Source: Methanobacterium_D sp040373355 (GTDB lineage: Archaea > Methanobacteriota > Methanobacteria > Methanobacteriales > Methanobacteriaceae). Taken from it: DNA of 64,000 bases. Below the pieces are notes generated by a model. It was not told the origin of the DNA. It saw only the letters and a list, made by a program, of their open reading frames with translations, and did not search any database. The stretch is from assembly GCF_047495555.1 (NCBI RefSeq), contig NZ_CP166866.1, positions 1,648,001 to 1,712,000 of the forward strand, read 5' to 3'. A program made the position numbers and the translations under genes. Positions 51,506 through 61,142 of this stretch are shown here, in pieces (position 1 is the stretch's first letter; each line of letters opens with the position of its first letter).

Positions 51506-53170
51506 ATGCCAGTTATAACATTTAATTATGAAGATCTCTATGAAATATTAGGTACAGAAATTGATAAAGAAAAGTTAATAAAGCTTCTCCCTATGATTGG
51601 AAGTGATATTGATGATTATGACGAAGAAATGGTTAAGGTTGAGTTTTTCCCAAACAGACCTGATCATCTAAGTGTTGAGGGAGTTGCAAGAACTCTTAAA
51701 GGCTTTTTAGACATTAAAAAAGGGATTCCAGAATATGGGGTAGAAGATTCAGGAGTAGATGTTACTGTTGATGAAGAAATCAAGAATATAAGACCCTATA
51801 TTTCTTTTGGAATTATTGAAAATGTTGATTTAAGAGGGGATAAACTTAAACAGATTATGGATTTCCAGGAAGACCTTCACTGGGTAATTGGAAGAGACAG
51901 GAAAAAAGTTGCAATCGGAATTCATAATCTTGATGTTATTAAAGCTCCGTTTTATTATAAAGCTGCTGATCCTGACAATGATTCATTTGTACCCCTTGAA
52001 ATGGATGATGAAATGAACTTGAGGCAAATTCTAGAGGACCATAAAAAAGGAGTTAAATACGCTCATTTAATTGATAAATTTGATAAATATCCTCTTATTG
52101 TTGACTCTGAAGGTAATGTACTTTCCATGCCGCCAATAATTAATGGAGAATTCACTAAATTAACAGAAGATACCAAAGACATTCTTGTAGATGTAACTGG
52201 GACAGATGAAAAAGCTGTAAATTATGCACTTAATATTATTATGGCATCCTTTGCTGAAGTTGGTGGAAGATTAAAATCTTTAAACGTTGTTTATTCAGAT
52301 AGAACCGTTAAAACACCTGATTTAACACCAAAAAAGAAGGAAGTGAGGATTCAAAATGCAGAAAAAATTATTGGAATTGATTTATCTGCATCTGATATTA
52401 TGGAATACCTTTCAAAGGTTAGAATAGGTGCTGAAACCAAATCTGATGATGTTATTGAAGCTATTATTCCTGCTTACAGGGTTGATATACTTCATGAAGT
52501 TGATGTTATTGAAAATATTGCTGTTGGATATTGCTTCAATAAATTAGAGCCAGAATTACCAGAAATTGCTACAACAGCATCTGAAAATAAAGGCGAAATA
52601 TTTGATAATCTCCTTAGAGAAATATTAACTGGTATGGGATTTTTAGAAACCATGAGCCTTATGCTTACAAGTGAAAGACAGCATTACCAAAACATGCTGC
52701 TTGAGGAGGATGAAAGGGTAACTGTTGCTCAACCAATTTCAGTAGATAGAACCATGCTTAGGAAAAATCTACTTCAAGGATTAATGGAATTTTTAGAAGA
52801 TAATAAACACGAAGAACTCCCTCAAAAGATATTTGAAGTTGGAAAAGTTGTGTATCTTGACAAAACATGTGAAACATGTACCACTGATATTAAAAAGATA
52901 GCAGGGGCTATAACCCATTCTACAGCAAACTTTACTGAGATCAAGTCTATAGTAGATGCAATTTTCATAAATTTAGGACTTAAAATGGAATTAGAAAAAT
53001 ATAATCATCCTTCATTTATAAAAGGTAGATGTGCTAAAGTTAAGGGATTTAATAACTGGAAATCTGCAGATCTAAATGTTACGGGATACTTTGGAGAGCT
53101 AAGTCCTGAAGTGATAACTAACTTTGATTTAGAATATCCAGTAATTGCATTTGAATTAGAATTTAACTGA
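51506..53170 (+). CDS. pheT: Phenylalanine-tRNA ligase beta subunit
   Basis: This 554-residue archaeal-type PheT has the B3/B4 editing region and B5 domain, with the segments VEFFPNRPDHLSVEGVARTL near 45-64, and ends with the catalytic-like core. It pairs with PheS, not encoded here, to charge tRNA-Phe. Length is typical of archaeal PheT (about 550) rather than bacterial (about 800). GAGGATGA precedes the ATG. The upstream hairpin array could influence its expression. Confidence 0.95.
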   Translation: MPVITFNYEDLYEILGTEIDKEKLIKLLPMIGSDIDDYDEEMVKVEFFPNRPDHLSVEGVARTLKGFLDIKKGIPEYGVEDSGVDVTVDEEIKNIRPYISFGIIENVDLRGDKLKQIMDFQEDLHWVIGRDRKKVAIGIHNLDVIKAPFYYKAADPDNDSFVPLEMDDEMNLRQILEDHKKGVKYAHLIDKFDKYPLIVDSEGNVLSMPPIINGEFTKLTEDTKDILVDVTGTDEKAVNYALNIIMASFAEVGGRLKSLNVVYSDRTVKTPDLTPKKKEVRIQNAEKIIGIDLSASDIMEYLSKVRIGAETKSDDVIEAIIPAYRVDILHEVDVIENIAVGYCFNKLEPELPEIATTASENKGEIFDNLLREILTGMGFLETMSLMLTSERQHYQNMLLEEDERVTVAQPISVDRTMLRKNLLQGLMEFLEDNKHEELPQKIFEVGKVVYLDKTCETCTTDIKKIAGAITHSTANFTEIKSIVDAIFINLGLKMELEKYNHPSFIKGRCAKVKGFNNWKSADLNVTGYFGELSPEVITNFDLEYPVIAFELEFN

Positions 53171-53196
53171 TAATTCTTTAATATCATTTAAATTTT

Positions 53197-53607
53197 TTAT
53201 TTTCCCATAACTGTGACTATAAATTTTCTGTTTCTTGGCCCATCAAGTTCAACAAAAAATACACTCTGCCATGTTCCTAAAATTAATGAATTACCTGAAA
53301 AAGGGATTGTTTCGCTGCTTCCGATGTAAAAAGCCCTAATATGTGAGTCTGCATTGTTGTCTATTTGGTCATGACCATAATTGTTATTTTCAGGTATTAA
53401 TTTTTCTAGAGAGTTTTCAAAATCATTTATCAACCTATTTTCATTTTCATTTATTACAATTCCTGCAGTTGAATGAACTGCAAAAATATTGATTAAACCT
53501 TCATCTATTTTACATCTAGAAAGAATATCATTAATATCCGTTGTGATGTCGATAATTTCCACTCGTCTAGATGATTTTTTATATAATTCATATTTCATTA
53601 TCTCCAT
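53197..53607 (-). CDS. YjbQ/UPF0047 family protein, second copy
   Basis: This protein of about 136 residues is a diverged paralogue of the YjbQ protein at 29961-30377, with the family histidines in FAVHSTAGIVINE and NADSHIRAFYIG and the C-terminal GTWQSVFFVELDG. Two starts are possible (53607 and 53598). It is convergent with pheT and has no linked partner, unlike the first copy. The family's in vivo role is unsettled. Confidence 0.85.
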   Translation of the reverse strand: MEIMKYELYKKSSRRVEIIDITTDINDILSRCKIDEGLINIFAVHSTAGIVINENENRLINDFENSLEKLIPENNNYGHDQIDNNADSHIRAFYIGSSETIPFSGNSLILGTWQSVFFVELDGPRNRKFIVTVMGK

Positions 53608-53710
53608 GCTAGCACCATTATATTCTTTGTTTAGTAATATGTTAAATTAGTTAATGATTTTTAGAATATAATTAGATAATACTAAAAATAAAAAAATACA
53701 TAATAACTTT

Positions 53711-54493
53711 ATGAAGGCTTTAACTGAAAAATCAATGCTAATTCCTTCTGCTCATAAACTTGATATTGAAATAATAAACAAATTTGCGGGAGGAGACATT
53801 AGTAATAATCAAGAAGTAATGAAAAATCTTCCTAAAACTCCTATAACGGATCAAGTACTTGTAGCAGCTAAAAAAGGTACTCCTATTATAAGATTTGGAA
53901 GAAAAAAAGCTCCTGCAATTTTGGTTTTAGCTGGAGTTCATGGAAATGAATATCCCGCGCAAATCGCTGCTGTTCATCTTATAAATAAATTATCTGTTTC
54001 TGAACTTAATATTACAGTATATGTTATTCCATTTGCAATACCTTTTTCTACAGAAAAAAGTTTAAGATCATGGAAGGGTCAGGACCCTAATAGAACTGCA
54101 AATCTTTACGGAACTCCGACAAATAATATATTATGCTTTTCTAAAATGAATAATATTAGATATTTAGGTGATTTTCACTCTACAAGACCAGGAGGATATC
54201 CTGGAAGACTCAGCGTTTTGTGCTCTGAAATGCCATGCCTTTTAAGTTTTCAAATGGCAGATTTTATAGAAAAAGAAACTAAATCAACTTTATTATCATT
54301 TACAAAGGCGGGATCAATTTATCCTGGAGCTCTAGAAGATGTTTTTAATTTGGCAGGAATTCCTGCAGTTACTGGTGAAGCGATGTCTGTTCATGGAACA
54401 GTTCTTCCTGGAAGTATTCAAGCATCAATGGAACAAATGGAATCATTTTTAAATTTCCACAAGGCAGTAAATAAGAAAGAACAAAAGACATAA
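53711..54493 (+). CDS. AstE/AspA-like zinc hydrolase
   Basis: This 260-residue protein is of the succinylglutamate desuccinylase/aspartoacylase family (M14-like). Metal residues are H77 and E80 in GVHGNEYPAQ and H156 in DFHSTRPGG; the arginine in QDPNRTAN is the usual substrate-binding residue. It should cleave an N-acyl or amide bond in a small molecule. No ribosome-binding site is obvious before the ATG. The stop is one base before the convergent wall-protein gene's stop. Substrate unknown. Confidence 0.85.
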   Translation: MKALTEKSMLIPSAHKLDIEIINKFAGGDISNNQEVMKNLPKTPITDQVLVAAKKGTPIIRFGRKKAPAILVLAGVHGNEYPAQIAAVHLINKLSVSELNITVYVIPFAIPFSTEKSLRSWKGQDPNRTANLYGTPTNNILCFSKMNNIRYLGDFHSTRPGGYPGRLSVLCSEMPCLLSFQMADFIEKETKSTLLSFTKAGSIYPGALEDVFNLAGIPAVTGEAMSVHGTVLPGSIQASMEQMESFLNFHKAVNKKEQKT

Positions 54494-55600
54494 TTAAGCA
54501 GTTATTTGATTAAATAAACTTCTAATATATTTTGAAATTATATCAAATGGTTCATAGGACCTATTTACAAAAATATATTTTGGAAAAGTCATGTTCTTTT
54601 TATCTGTATGATCATAGGTTAATCTTGCAAATAAAAACTCTAAATCGCCTTTATACAGTGTTCTACCATCCACTTTTATAGTTTCAGGAACTTTTTTGTT
54701 TGTATTCATATAATTAGCTACTTCTTTTCCTACATCTCTATATTCATCTATAGTTAAAACACCAAAATAAGTGCTTTCTCCAGATTTATTGCTTTTAGAA
54801 AACTGTTCATCTATATTTTGTATTGGATAACCACTTACATACTGAGAAGTCAAATACATCCATTTTGAATATCCCATTTCAGGTGTTTTATCCTCTAAAA
54901 CACTTTGAGATGCATAAGCTACTTTTGCAGGGTTTATTTGATGAATACCAATTAATCCATTATTATAGTTAGGATTTAAATGTTTCTTATTGGAAGAATA
55001 TGCTACATTAATAAGTCCCTCACTGATTTTATCTGTTTCTTCTTCCTGTGAAGATGTCATGATATTTGGTTGTATTAGATCAATTCCTGCATCTTTTAAA
55101 AACAATGATGGAGAGTATAAACCAGCGAAATATGGGTTAGAATAGTTATCGTCATAAGACCTTGGAAGATAAGTGGTAATTTCTAAATCAGTAGCACCGT
55201 AATTAACAAATACAATAGCAACTAATTTTTGAGAATCTGTTTTTAAATAACCTGTTTTAATACCAGTTACTAGATCAACCATTGAACCGGGATCTGCAGC
55301 TGCAATATATGCAGCTGTTCCTCCAGGAGCATTTGTTATAGCTCTTGGCGCTTCTCCCGGATTTGGTGACGATTTATCTATAATAACATTAGCAGAATCT
55401 CCAATTGATTTTTTAATATTGTTAAGCATTTGTTTATCAGTATTTTCTGAAATAAAATTATCACTTGTTATAAAAATAACTGGAAGATTATTAATAGAAT
55501 AGTTGCTGGTAATGGCGTTTGATGTACTGCCAGAAACATTAGCAGACGCTATAAAAACAGAAATAAGCAGAATTAAAAGTGTTATTATAATTTTTTTCAT
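54494..55600 (-). CDS. Secreted protein with pseudomurein-binding repeat-like C-terminus
   Basis: This 368-residue protein has a signal-like N-terminal helix (about 1-22) ending in small residues, then a domain of unrecognised fold with DxxS and many N and D residues. A C-terminal segment from about 300 (TIDEYRDVGKEVANYMNTNKKVPETIKVDGRTLY) matches the pattern of the pseudomurein-binding repeat found in Methanobacteriales wall proteins. It is therefore probably exported and held on the pseudomurein cell wall. Role unknown; a wall enzyme or adhesin is possible. Not linked to other wall genes. Confidence 0.72.
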   Translation of the reverse strand: MKKIIITLLILLISVFIASANVSGSTSNAITSNYSINNLPVIFITSDNFISENTDKQMLNNIKKSIGDSANVIIDKSSPNPGEAPRAITNAPGGTAAYIAAADPGSMVDLVTGIKTGYLKTDSQKLVAIVFVNYGATDLEITTYLPRSYDDNYSNPYFAGLYSPSLFLKDAGIDLIQPNIMTSSQEEETDKISEGLINVAYSSNKKHLNPNYNNGLIGIHQINPAKVAYASQSVLEDKTPEMGYSKWMYLTSQYVSGYPIQNIDEQFSKSNKSGESTYFGVLTIDEYRDVGKEVANYMNTNKKVPETIKVDGRTLYKGDLEFLFARLTYDHTDKKNMTFPKYIFVNRSYEPFDIISKYIRSLFNQITA

Positions 55601-55629
55601 GAAAACACCTCAAAAATAGAATAATAGAA

Positions 55630-56094
55630 TTAAAATTGAGCTTCAATTTCACTTTCTTCAATGATTCTCTCACAGTAATAGCATCTTAAAACAACTGGTT
55701 TTTTTTCAATAACATAAAACCTTGTCTTAACTGGTTCATCAGTACTTGTAATACAGCTAGGATTAGGACATTCTACAATATCACTTATTTGGTCTAGAAG
55801 GTGTACCCTACCTTTTTCGACAATTTTGTAATCTCTAATGATATTAATTGTTGCAGACGGGGCTATAAGTGCTATCTTATCTACTTCTTCTGTTTCAAGC
55901 TCACGACCTTCTATTTTGACGATATCTTTGCTTCCCATTTCAGAAGATGGAACATTCATGGCAATAGTGACTGTTCTCTTCTCATTAGGCAAATCAAGTA
56001 TCTTAATAACACTTAAAGCTTTGTTTGCAGTTATATGATCTATCACAGTACCATTTTTAATTGGTTTAACCCTGAGTTTTATTGGTGGCTTCAT
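55630..56094 (-). CDS. pyrI: Aspartate carbamoyltransferase regulatory subunit
   Basis: This 154-residue PyrI has the N-terminal allosteric nucleotide-binding domain and a C-terminal zinc domain with cysteines in CPNPSC and CYYC (C109, C114, C138, C141, by count). It binds CTP or ATP and regulates the PyrB catalytic subunit of pyrimidine biosynthesis. PyrB is not in the window. The start codon lacks a clear site; the gene is monocistronic. Confidence 0.94.
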   Translation of the reverse strand: MKPPIKLRVKPIKNGTVIDHITANKALSVIKILDLPNEKRTVTIAMNVPSSEMGSKDIVKIEGRELETEEVDKIALIAPSATINIIRDYKIVEKGRVHLLDQISDIVECPNPSCITSTDEPVKTRFYVIEKKPVVLRCYYCERIIEESEIEAQF

Positions 56095-56204
56095 GTTTTC
56101 CCTGCAATTGATTTAATAATATCTATAAAAGAATAGTAAAAACTTCTTTATAAAATTTAGTTTTATAAAATAATATTCTAAACAAAAAAGGAAAAAGTTA
56201 AAAG

Positions 56205-56633
56205 TTATTGTTCCCATAGTCTTTGAATATCTTTAGGCAGATTTCCTTTAACCTGATTAATTTCTCCTCCTCCACCCAGTTTTCTTTCTAACGTATGAAA
56301 TACGGCTTTAGTAGCTTGTTCACTTTGAATTTGGACATTTGATGACTTTTCTTGAACTTTATTAAAAAATTCTTCCCTATTTTTGATTTTTTCAGGTTTA
56401 CCACTTGCTTTATATCCTTCATAATACATTCCTTTCATTATCATAGGTAATTCATCGGCAAGCTCTACAGCTTCCTCAACAGGTAACCTATCTCTTAATG
56501 TTTGAAGAACAGATCTTGTAGCAATATAAACCATATTTTCGTCTTCCCATCCAAGATCTGATTGTATTTCATGTAGCCATTCCTTTGTTTTTTGAGTAGA
56601 CTTATCTATTGAATTAAATCCTGCTTTAGGCAT
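56205..56633 (-). CDS. DUF2267 family protein
   Basis: This 142-residue helical protein has the DUF2267 pattern: a start with TKEWLHEIQSDLGWEDENMVYIATRSVLQTLRDRLPVEEAVELADELPMIMKGMYYEGY. Family members are small soluble helical proteins of unknown role, sometimes in stress or envelope contexts. The C-terminal glycine stretch LGGGGE precedes a short helix. GGAGGT ends six bases before the ATG. Confidence 0.85.
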   Translation of the reverse strand: MPKAGFNSIDKSTQKTKEWLHEIQSDLGWEDENMVYIATRSVLQTLRDRLPVEEAVELADELPMIMKGMYYEGYKASGKPEKIKNREEFFNKVQEKSSNVQIQSEQATKAVFHTLERKLGGGGEINQVKGNLPKDIQRLWEQ

Positions 56634-56781
56634 TATTAATACCTCCTTCGATTATTTTTTCAGATTAATTTTCATTCTTATATTAATAGTTCATTTGTAA
56701 TAAAATATTCTATAAAAGTAATAACAAATAAATTATTAAAACATAATCAACAAACTTTCATAATCAATTAGGTGGTTTAGA

Positions 56782-57150
56782 ATGAATTCTACAGAAGATG
56801 ATAATATAATAAAAAAATGGGGAACTATTTGCCCAGAATGTGGAGTTGGAAACCCAGAAAATGTTGAAAATTGTATTATATGTGATAGAGACATTACAAA
56901 TATTATAATATTTTTTGAAGATGATCCATATGATTTAGAGATAACTGAAGACTCATTAATAGTTTATAAAAAGAATTTTTGGGGAACTGAAAGGACAGGA
57001 AAACAAGATATATACTTTTTAAATAAAATGGAAAAAATAGAGTTTGGATCACCTATTTCAAGATTTATTTTTGAATATGAAGGTGAAAGAATTGTTCTAC
57101 CACTTCAAGAAAGAAATATGGAAAAAATAAAGGAATTTTTTGAAAATTAA
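56782..57150 (+). CDS. Zinc-ribbon protein
   Basis: This 122-residue protein has an N-terminal zinc ribbon CPECG...CIICD (C18/C21 and C32/C35 by count) followed by a beta-rich, acidic domain of about 85 residues like a small PH-type fold. It may bind protein or nucleic acid. AGGTGG lies 7 nt before the ATG. Unknown function; it converges with the TPR gene. Confidence 0.7.
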   Translation: MNSTEDDNIIKKWGTICPECGVGNPENVENCIICDRDITNIIIFFEDDPYDLEITEDSLIVYKKNFWGTERTGKQDIYFLNKMEKIEFGSPISRFIFEYEGERIVLPLQERNMEKIKEFFEN

Positions 57151-57179
57151 CATCTTAAAATAGGAAAAGTTAAATATTA

Positions 57180-57809
57180 TTATTTATCTTTATTTTCTAA
57201 AAGAAGTCTTAAATCAAAGATCATTGCCCATGCTTCCTCATTTTGAGCAGCTAATTCTGGAGGAGCATATTTAATGAATTTTTCAAGACATTCAATTGCT
57301 TCTTCATATTTACCCATAAATTTAAGGATTGATCCTTTACCAGCTAATGCTTTAGCATCATTAGCATTTAATTTTAAGGCTTGATTAAAAGCTTCAAGTG
57401 CTTCCTCATATTTATTTAAAGTAAAAAGTGCTGTACCTTTATTATCCAGAGCATCGGCATCATCTGCTTTAAGTTCAATAGATCTATCAAAACAATTTAC
57501 TGCTTCTTCTAATCTTTTAAGTGCTGCTAGTGTAACACCCATATTAGACCATGCTCTATGATTATCCGGTTTTAAATCAAGAGATGTTTCAAAACTTTCT
57601 AATGCATCATCAAACCTTCCAAGTGATGAAAGGGCAACTCCTCTATTGTCCCATATTTCACTGTGTTCAGCATTAAGTTCTAGGGCATGATCATAACACA
57701 CTAACGCTGCAATATACTCATTATGCATTAAATGGTCATTTCCCTCATTTACCCATGATTCAAAGTCTTTTAAGTCACTTATTCCTTTATCTTGTTTATC
57801 ATTCATCAT
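57180..57809 (-). CDS. TPR-repeat protein
   Basis: This 209-residue protein is made of about four to five tetratricopeptide repeats from residue 25, with the pattern WxxxGxxLxxLxRxxEAxxxFxxxLxLxPxxxxAW. The repeats form a protein-binding solenoid in the cytosol. It has no enzymatic domain. Partner unknown. Divergent from a small membrane protein gene. Confidence 0.88.
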   Translation of the reverse strand: MMNDKQDKGISDLKDFESWVNEGNDHLMHNEYIAALVCYDHALELNAEHSEIWDNRGVALSSLGRFDDALESFETSLDLKPDNHRAWSNMGVTLAALKRLEEAVNCFDRSIELKADDADALDNKGTALFTLNKYEEALEAFNQALKLNANDAKALAGKGSILKFMGKYEEAIECLEKFIKYAPPELAAQNEEAWAMIFDLRLLLENKDK

Positions 57810-57899
57810 AATTTTTTTAGTTTTTCATTAACTTAATACTTTCATCTAACTGAAATGTAAATGAGTATTATCTATAAAAAATAATATAATAATGAGAAA

Positions 57900-58256
57900 A
57901 TGGTAATCAACTGGAAAGCTATTATAATTGGATTTTTTATTTCTTTAATAGTTGGAATATTAATTAGTTTTATTCCTATTATAGGCGGATTTATATCCAC
58001 TTTTGGAGCTGCAATTATAGTTGGATACATTGCCAAAGGTAGTTTAGAAAATGGAGCATTAAATGGTGCTATAATGGGCTTTTTAAGTAGATTTATAGAA
58101 TCTATAATTATTATTTTTACCGGTTATACTTTTATAAATGAGATTAATCCTATAATTGCAAGTATTGGTATTCTATTAATTGTAATACTATTTGTAATCC
58201 ATATAATTATTGCAGCAATAGGAGGAGCAATTGGATCTTTACTCAGTGCATCTTGA
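57900..58256 (+). CDS. DUF5518-like membrane protein (short)
   Basis: This 118-residue protein is almost wholly hydrophobic, with about four helices rich in I and G, and no cytosolic domain. The gene is small and follows an AT-rich promoter without a ribosome-binding site, consistent with a leaderless start. It resembles the membrane protein at 37850-38317 in composition. It is convergent with the TSUP gene. Function unknown. Confidence 0.65.
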   Translation: MVINWKAIIIGFFISLIVGILISFIPIIGGFISTFGAAIIVGYIAKGSLENGALNGAIMGFLSRFIESIIIIFTGYTFINEINPIIASIGILLIVILFVIHIIIAAIGGAIGSLLSAS

Positions 58257-58266
58257 ATTATATTTT

Positions 58267-59001
58267 CTAGATTAAGCTTCTAATTATAAAGCTTAAACTT
58301 ACTAAAGCAATAGCGATAAGTACTATTTTTCTGAATAAATCTTGAGGGATCTCATTTACTATTTTTTTACCTATATATGACCCCGTCAATGCAGTTAAAA
58401 GTATTAGTGGAAGTAAAAAATAAAATTCACTTCTTAAAAATCCATTAGTTAGATAAACAGGTATTCTGGTTAAATCTACAGCTAATGCAATTGCAGCCGC
58501 TACTGCAATGTAATGGGATTTTTCAAGGGAAAATGAGGTTAAAAAAGTGCCTCTTATTACACCTCCTGTACCTATTAATCCTGCAAAAAATCCTGATAAT
58601 CCGCCTCCAATTATTGCTGTACTATTAGATGGTTTAAAGCTTAAATCTGGCTTTTTTAATGATAAAATTGAGAATATTAAAAGAAATATTCCCAATATTA
58701 AAATTGAGATATTTTGGGGTATATAACTGACCAGATAAGCACCTAAAAATGTTAAAATAATACTTGGAATTCCAAATAATAAAATTATACGCTTATCCAG
58801 GCCGTGTTTGAAAAAAGTTACCCTTCCTAAATTTCCAAAAACATGGGCAAAAGCAACTAATACCAAAGCAGTTTTAAAATCGAATATTAGTAATGATAAA
58901 GGAAGCAAAATAGTTGAAGACCCAAATCCAGCAATTGTACCAGTTATTTCTGCTATAAGTACCATTATTAAAAATAATATAATTACTGATAATATTTCCA
59001 T
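58267..59001 (-). CDS. TSUP (TauE/SafE) family exporter
   Basis: This 244-residue membrane protein has about eight helices and the family GGGLSGFFAGLIGTGGVIRG segment near 134. TSUP proteins export or import small anions such as sulfite or sulfoacetate. Substrate unclear; a methanogen could use it for sulfur compounds. It is leftward and follows the secD gene by 73 nt, but a function link is not evident. Confidence 0.85.
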   Translation of the reverse strand: MEILSVIILFLIMVLIAEITGTIAGFGSSTILLPLSLLIFDFKTALVLVAFAHVFGNLGRVTFFKHGLDKRIILLFGIPSIILTFLGAYLVSYIPQNISILILGIFLLIFSILSLKKPDLSFKPSNSTAIIGGGLSGFFAGLIGTGGVIRGTFLTSFSLEKSHYIAVAAAIALAVDLTRIPVYLTNGFLRSEFYFLLPLILLTALTGSYIGKKIVNEIPQDLFRKIVLIAIALVSLSFIIRSLI

Positions 59002-59074
59002 GAAAATTAATTATTATTTAATATTTATAATTGTTTTTAAATTAAAAAAAAGAGATGTAGTTTACATCTCTAAG

Positions 59075-60295
59075 TTATTGAACAAATTTTTCAATGAATT
59101 TTGCATAAACTGGTCTTGTAATGAAGATTCCTACTAATACTCCTATAATTGTAGTAAATGCAAATCCTGAAAGAATTCCAATACCTGCATATCCTCTACT
59201 GAACCCAACATATGCTAATGGCAGCATTGCAGCGATTAATGTTGCTGCAGATGCAAATACTATAAAGAATGCTCCTTTAATTTTCATCCTCATATTAGTA
59301 CTTCTTCTTCTAGATTTCTTGTTGCCTGAATCTCCTTTCTTCAAAACTTCATCAGTTATAATTAACTGATCATCTACGCCGGTACCAATAGCGGCAATAA
59401 TCCCTGCAATAGCTGCTAAATCAATATTCCATCTTATTATAGAAGCTATTCCTAAAATTAGAAGCAGTTCTGCAAGGCTTGTAAATATTATTGGAATTAC
59501 AAGCATTGGAGTTCTATAACGTAAGAATATAATAATAGAAACCACTATAACAGCGAGCATACCTGCAATCAATGCACCTGTACGGAATTGATCCCCTAAC
59601 TCTGCTGATACACTGCTAACTCCAGCAATACTTACTTGTACTGGTAATGCACCTGACTGTAATACTGTTTGTATGCTCTTTGCTTCTGCTTCTGCTGCTT
59701 CACGAGATTCTGCAGTTCCAGAGACCTCAACCTGTGTGCTTGGTGTTCCTGTTGCAAGACCTTCACTTAAAACCGGTGAAGAAACAAGTTGGTTATCCAG
59801 ATACATTTCAACGGGTTGACCTGCTTGACCTCTTGCAACCTGTGCAAAACGATTAGCACCTTCAACCGAAACTGTAAATGGCACGCTCCATTGATTTCCA
59901 GTAACTTGATACGGTTGTACATTAGTAATATCCGCACCAGTAAGTGCAGTTTGATTATCTATTTTTGCCTCGAATTTACCCGGAGTTCCTACAATATCTG
60001 TAACTTCTTCAGGTTTTACTCCAGCAATTTCAACAACTACATCTTGATTTCCACTAGCACGTACATTTACATCTCTTACACCAAATATGTTAAGTCGTCT
60101 ATCCAAAACTGTAACAACAGTGTTCATGGTCTCCTGATCAACTGGTTCTGCTAGATGAATTTGTATTATAGATCCACCTTCTAAATCCAGCCCCTGTTGT
60201 ATTCCAAATGCTGAAATTGAAGCTATACTAGCAATAATCAGCACTATAAGCAGTACCACACGATAATCCTTTAAAAAATCTGTAATATTACTCAT
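59075..60295 (-). CDS. secD: Protein translocase subunit SecD
   Basis: This 406-residue archaeal SecD has an N-terminal membrane helix, a large external domain beginning with GLDLEGGSIIQIHL, and five further helices in the C-terminal part with GTGVDDQLIITDEVLK. It works with SecF, using the membrane potential, to help release and fold exported proteins. It overlaps the secF stop by 4 bp, so the two are coupled. Archaeal SecDF lack SecA as partner. The full external domain is present. Confidence 0.95.
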   Translation of the reverse strand: MSNITDFLKDYRVVLLIVLIIASIASISAFGIQQGLDLEGGSIIQIHLAEPVDQETMNTVVTVLDRRLNIFGVRDVNVRASGNQDVVVEIAGVKPEEVTDIVGTPGKFEAKIDNQTALTGADITNVQPYQVTGNQWSVPFTVSVEGANRFAQVARGQAGQPVEMYLDNQLVSSPVLSEGLATGTPSTQVEVSGTAESREAAEAEAKSIQTVLQSGALPVQVSIAGVSSVSAELGDQFRTGALIAGMLAVIVVSIIIFLRYRTPMLVIPIIFTSLAELLLILGIASIIRWNIDLAAIAGIIAAIGTGVDDQLIITDEVLKKGDSGNKKSRRRSTNMRMKIKGAFFIVFASAATLIAAMLPLAYVGFSRGYAGIGILSGFAFTTIIGVLVGIFITRPVYAKFIEKFVQ

Positions 60296-61134
60296 CTACG
60301 TCCACTCTCCAGATACCATCTAAGTATTCCAAGGTTCATTAACCATGTTACAAGAACATCTGCAGCTAAACCTATTATTAAAACTGCAGCTATATCTGCT
60401 AATACTCCAGCGGAGGGTATTAATAATATAACCACTATATACAATGTTACCATCGCACTAATGGACGTAATTGCCATTGTGAGACCTGTTTTCATTGCAT
60501 CTATTGCTCTTTGTGTAATAGTACCTTCTCTACGTTTCAAAACGCGAGTAGTAAGTAAAACATCTGTATCTACACTGTAACCAATAAGTAGGAGTAATGC
60601 ACCAACAGATCCAAGTGAAAGAGGAATTCCAAATAGTGACATTCCACCAGCTGCGATTATTATATCGGATAATGCTGCCAAAATTACAGCTATTGAGGGT
60701 ACAATACTTCTAAATATTATAAAGACAGTAATAGCCATAAATAGAAATGCAAATGCCATTGCCCAGTAAACTTGATTTAATGCTTCAGCGCTTAAAACAG
60801 GACCTACTGATCTAAAACTTTCAACAGTAGCAGTACCATTTAAGACATTTGTTAAATTACCGTAATCTATCTCTCCATCCATTTCTACAGTTGCCTTATT
60901 AGCATTATTTATATTAGCTTCAACTTGAGAAATACTCAAATTATTACTAATTAGTCCTTCTAGCTGCGATTCACCAATAGGTTGTTGAAGCTGCAGGTCA
61001 GCAATAGTACCTCCTTCCAATTCAATACCTTGATCTAAACCATTAACCGCTAAAACTACTAATGCCAGTATAGTTATAATAACTGGAATAGCAATAAGCG
61101 GTTTATAGGATTCTATAATTTGTTCTAATTTCAT
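60292..61134 (-). CDS. secF: Protein translocase subunit SecF
   Basis: This 280-residue SecF has an N-terminal helix, the family opening GLDQGIELEGGTIADLQL, and five later helices with GYSVDTDVLLTTRVL near 190. It forms the SecDF complex with the next gene. It begins 8 nt after the flavodoxin gene, so all three may be co-transcribed. A site AGGTGAT precedes the ATG. Confidence 0.95.
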   Translation of the reverse strand: MKLEQIIESYKPLIAIPVIITILALVVLAVNGLDQGIELEGGTIADLQLQQPIGESQLEGLISNNLSISQVEANINNANKATVEMDGEIDYGNLTNVLNGTATVESFRSVGPVLSAEALNQVYWAMAFAFLFMAITVFIIFRSIVPSIAVILAALSDIIIAAGGMSLFGIPLSLGSVGALLLLIGYSVDTDVLLTTRVLKRREGTITQRAIDAMKTGLTMAITSISAMVTLYIVVILLIPSAGVLADIAAVLIIGLAADVLVTWLMNLGILRWYLESGRR

Positions 61135-61142
61135 TAAATCAC

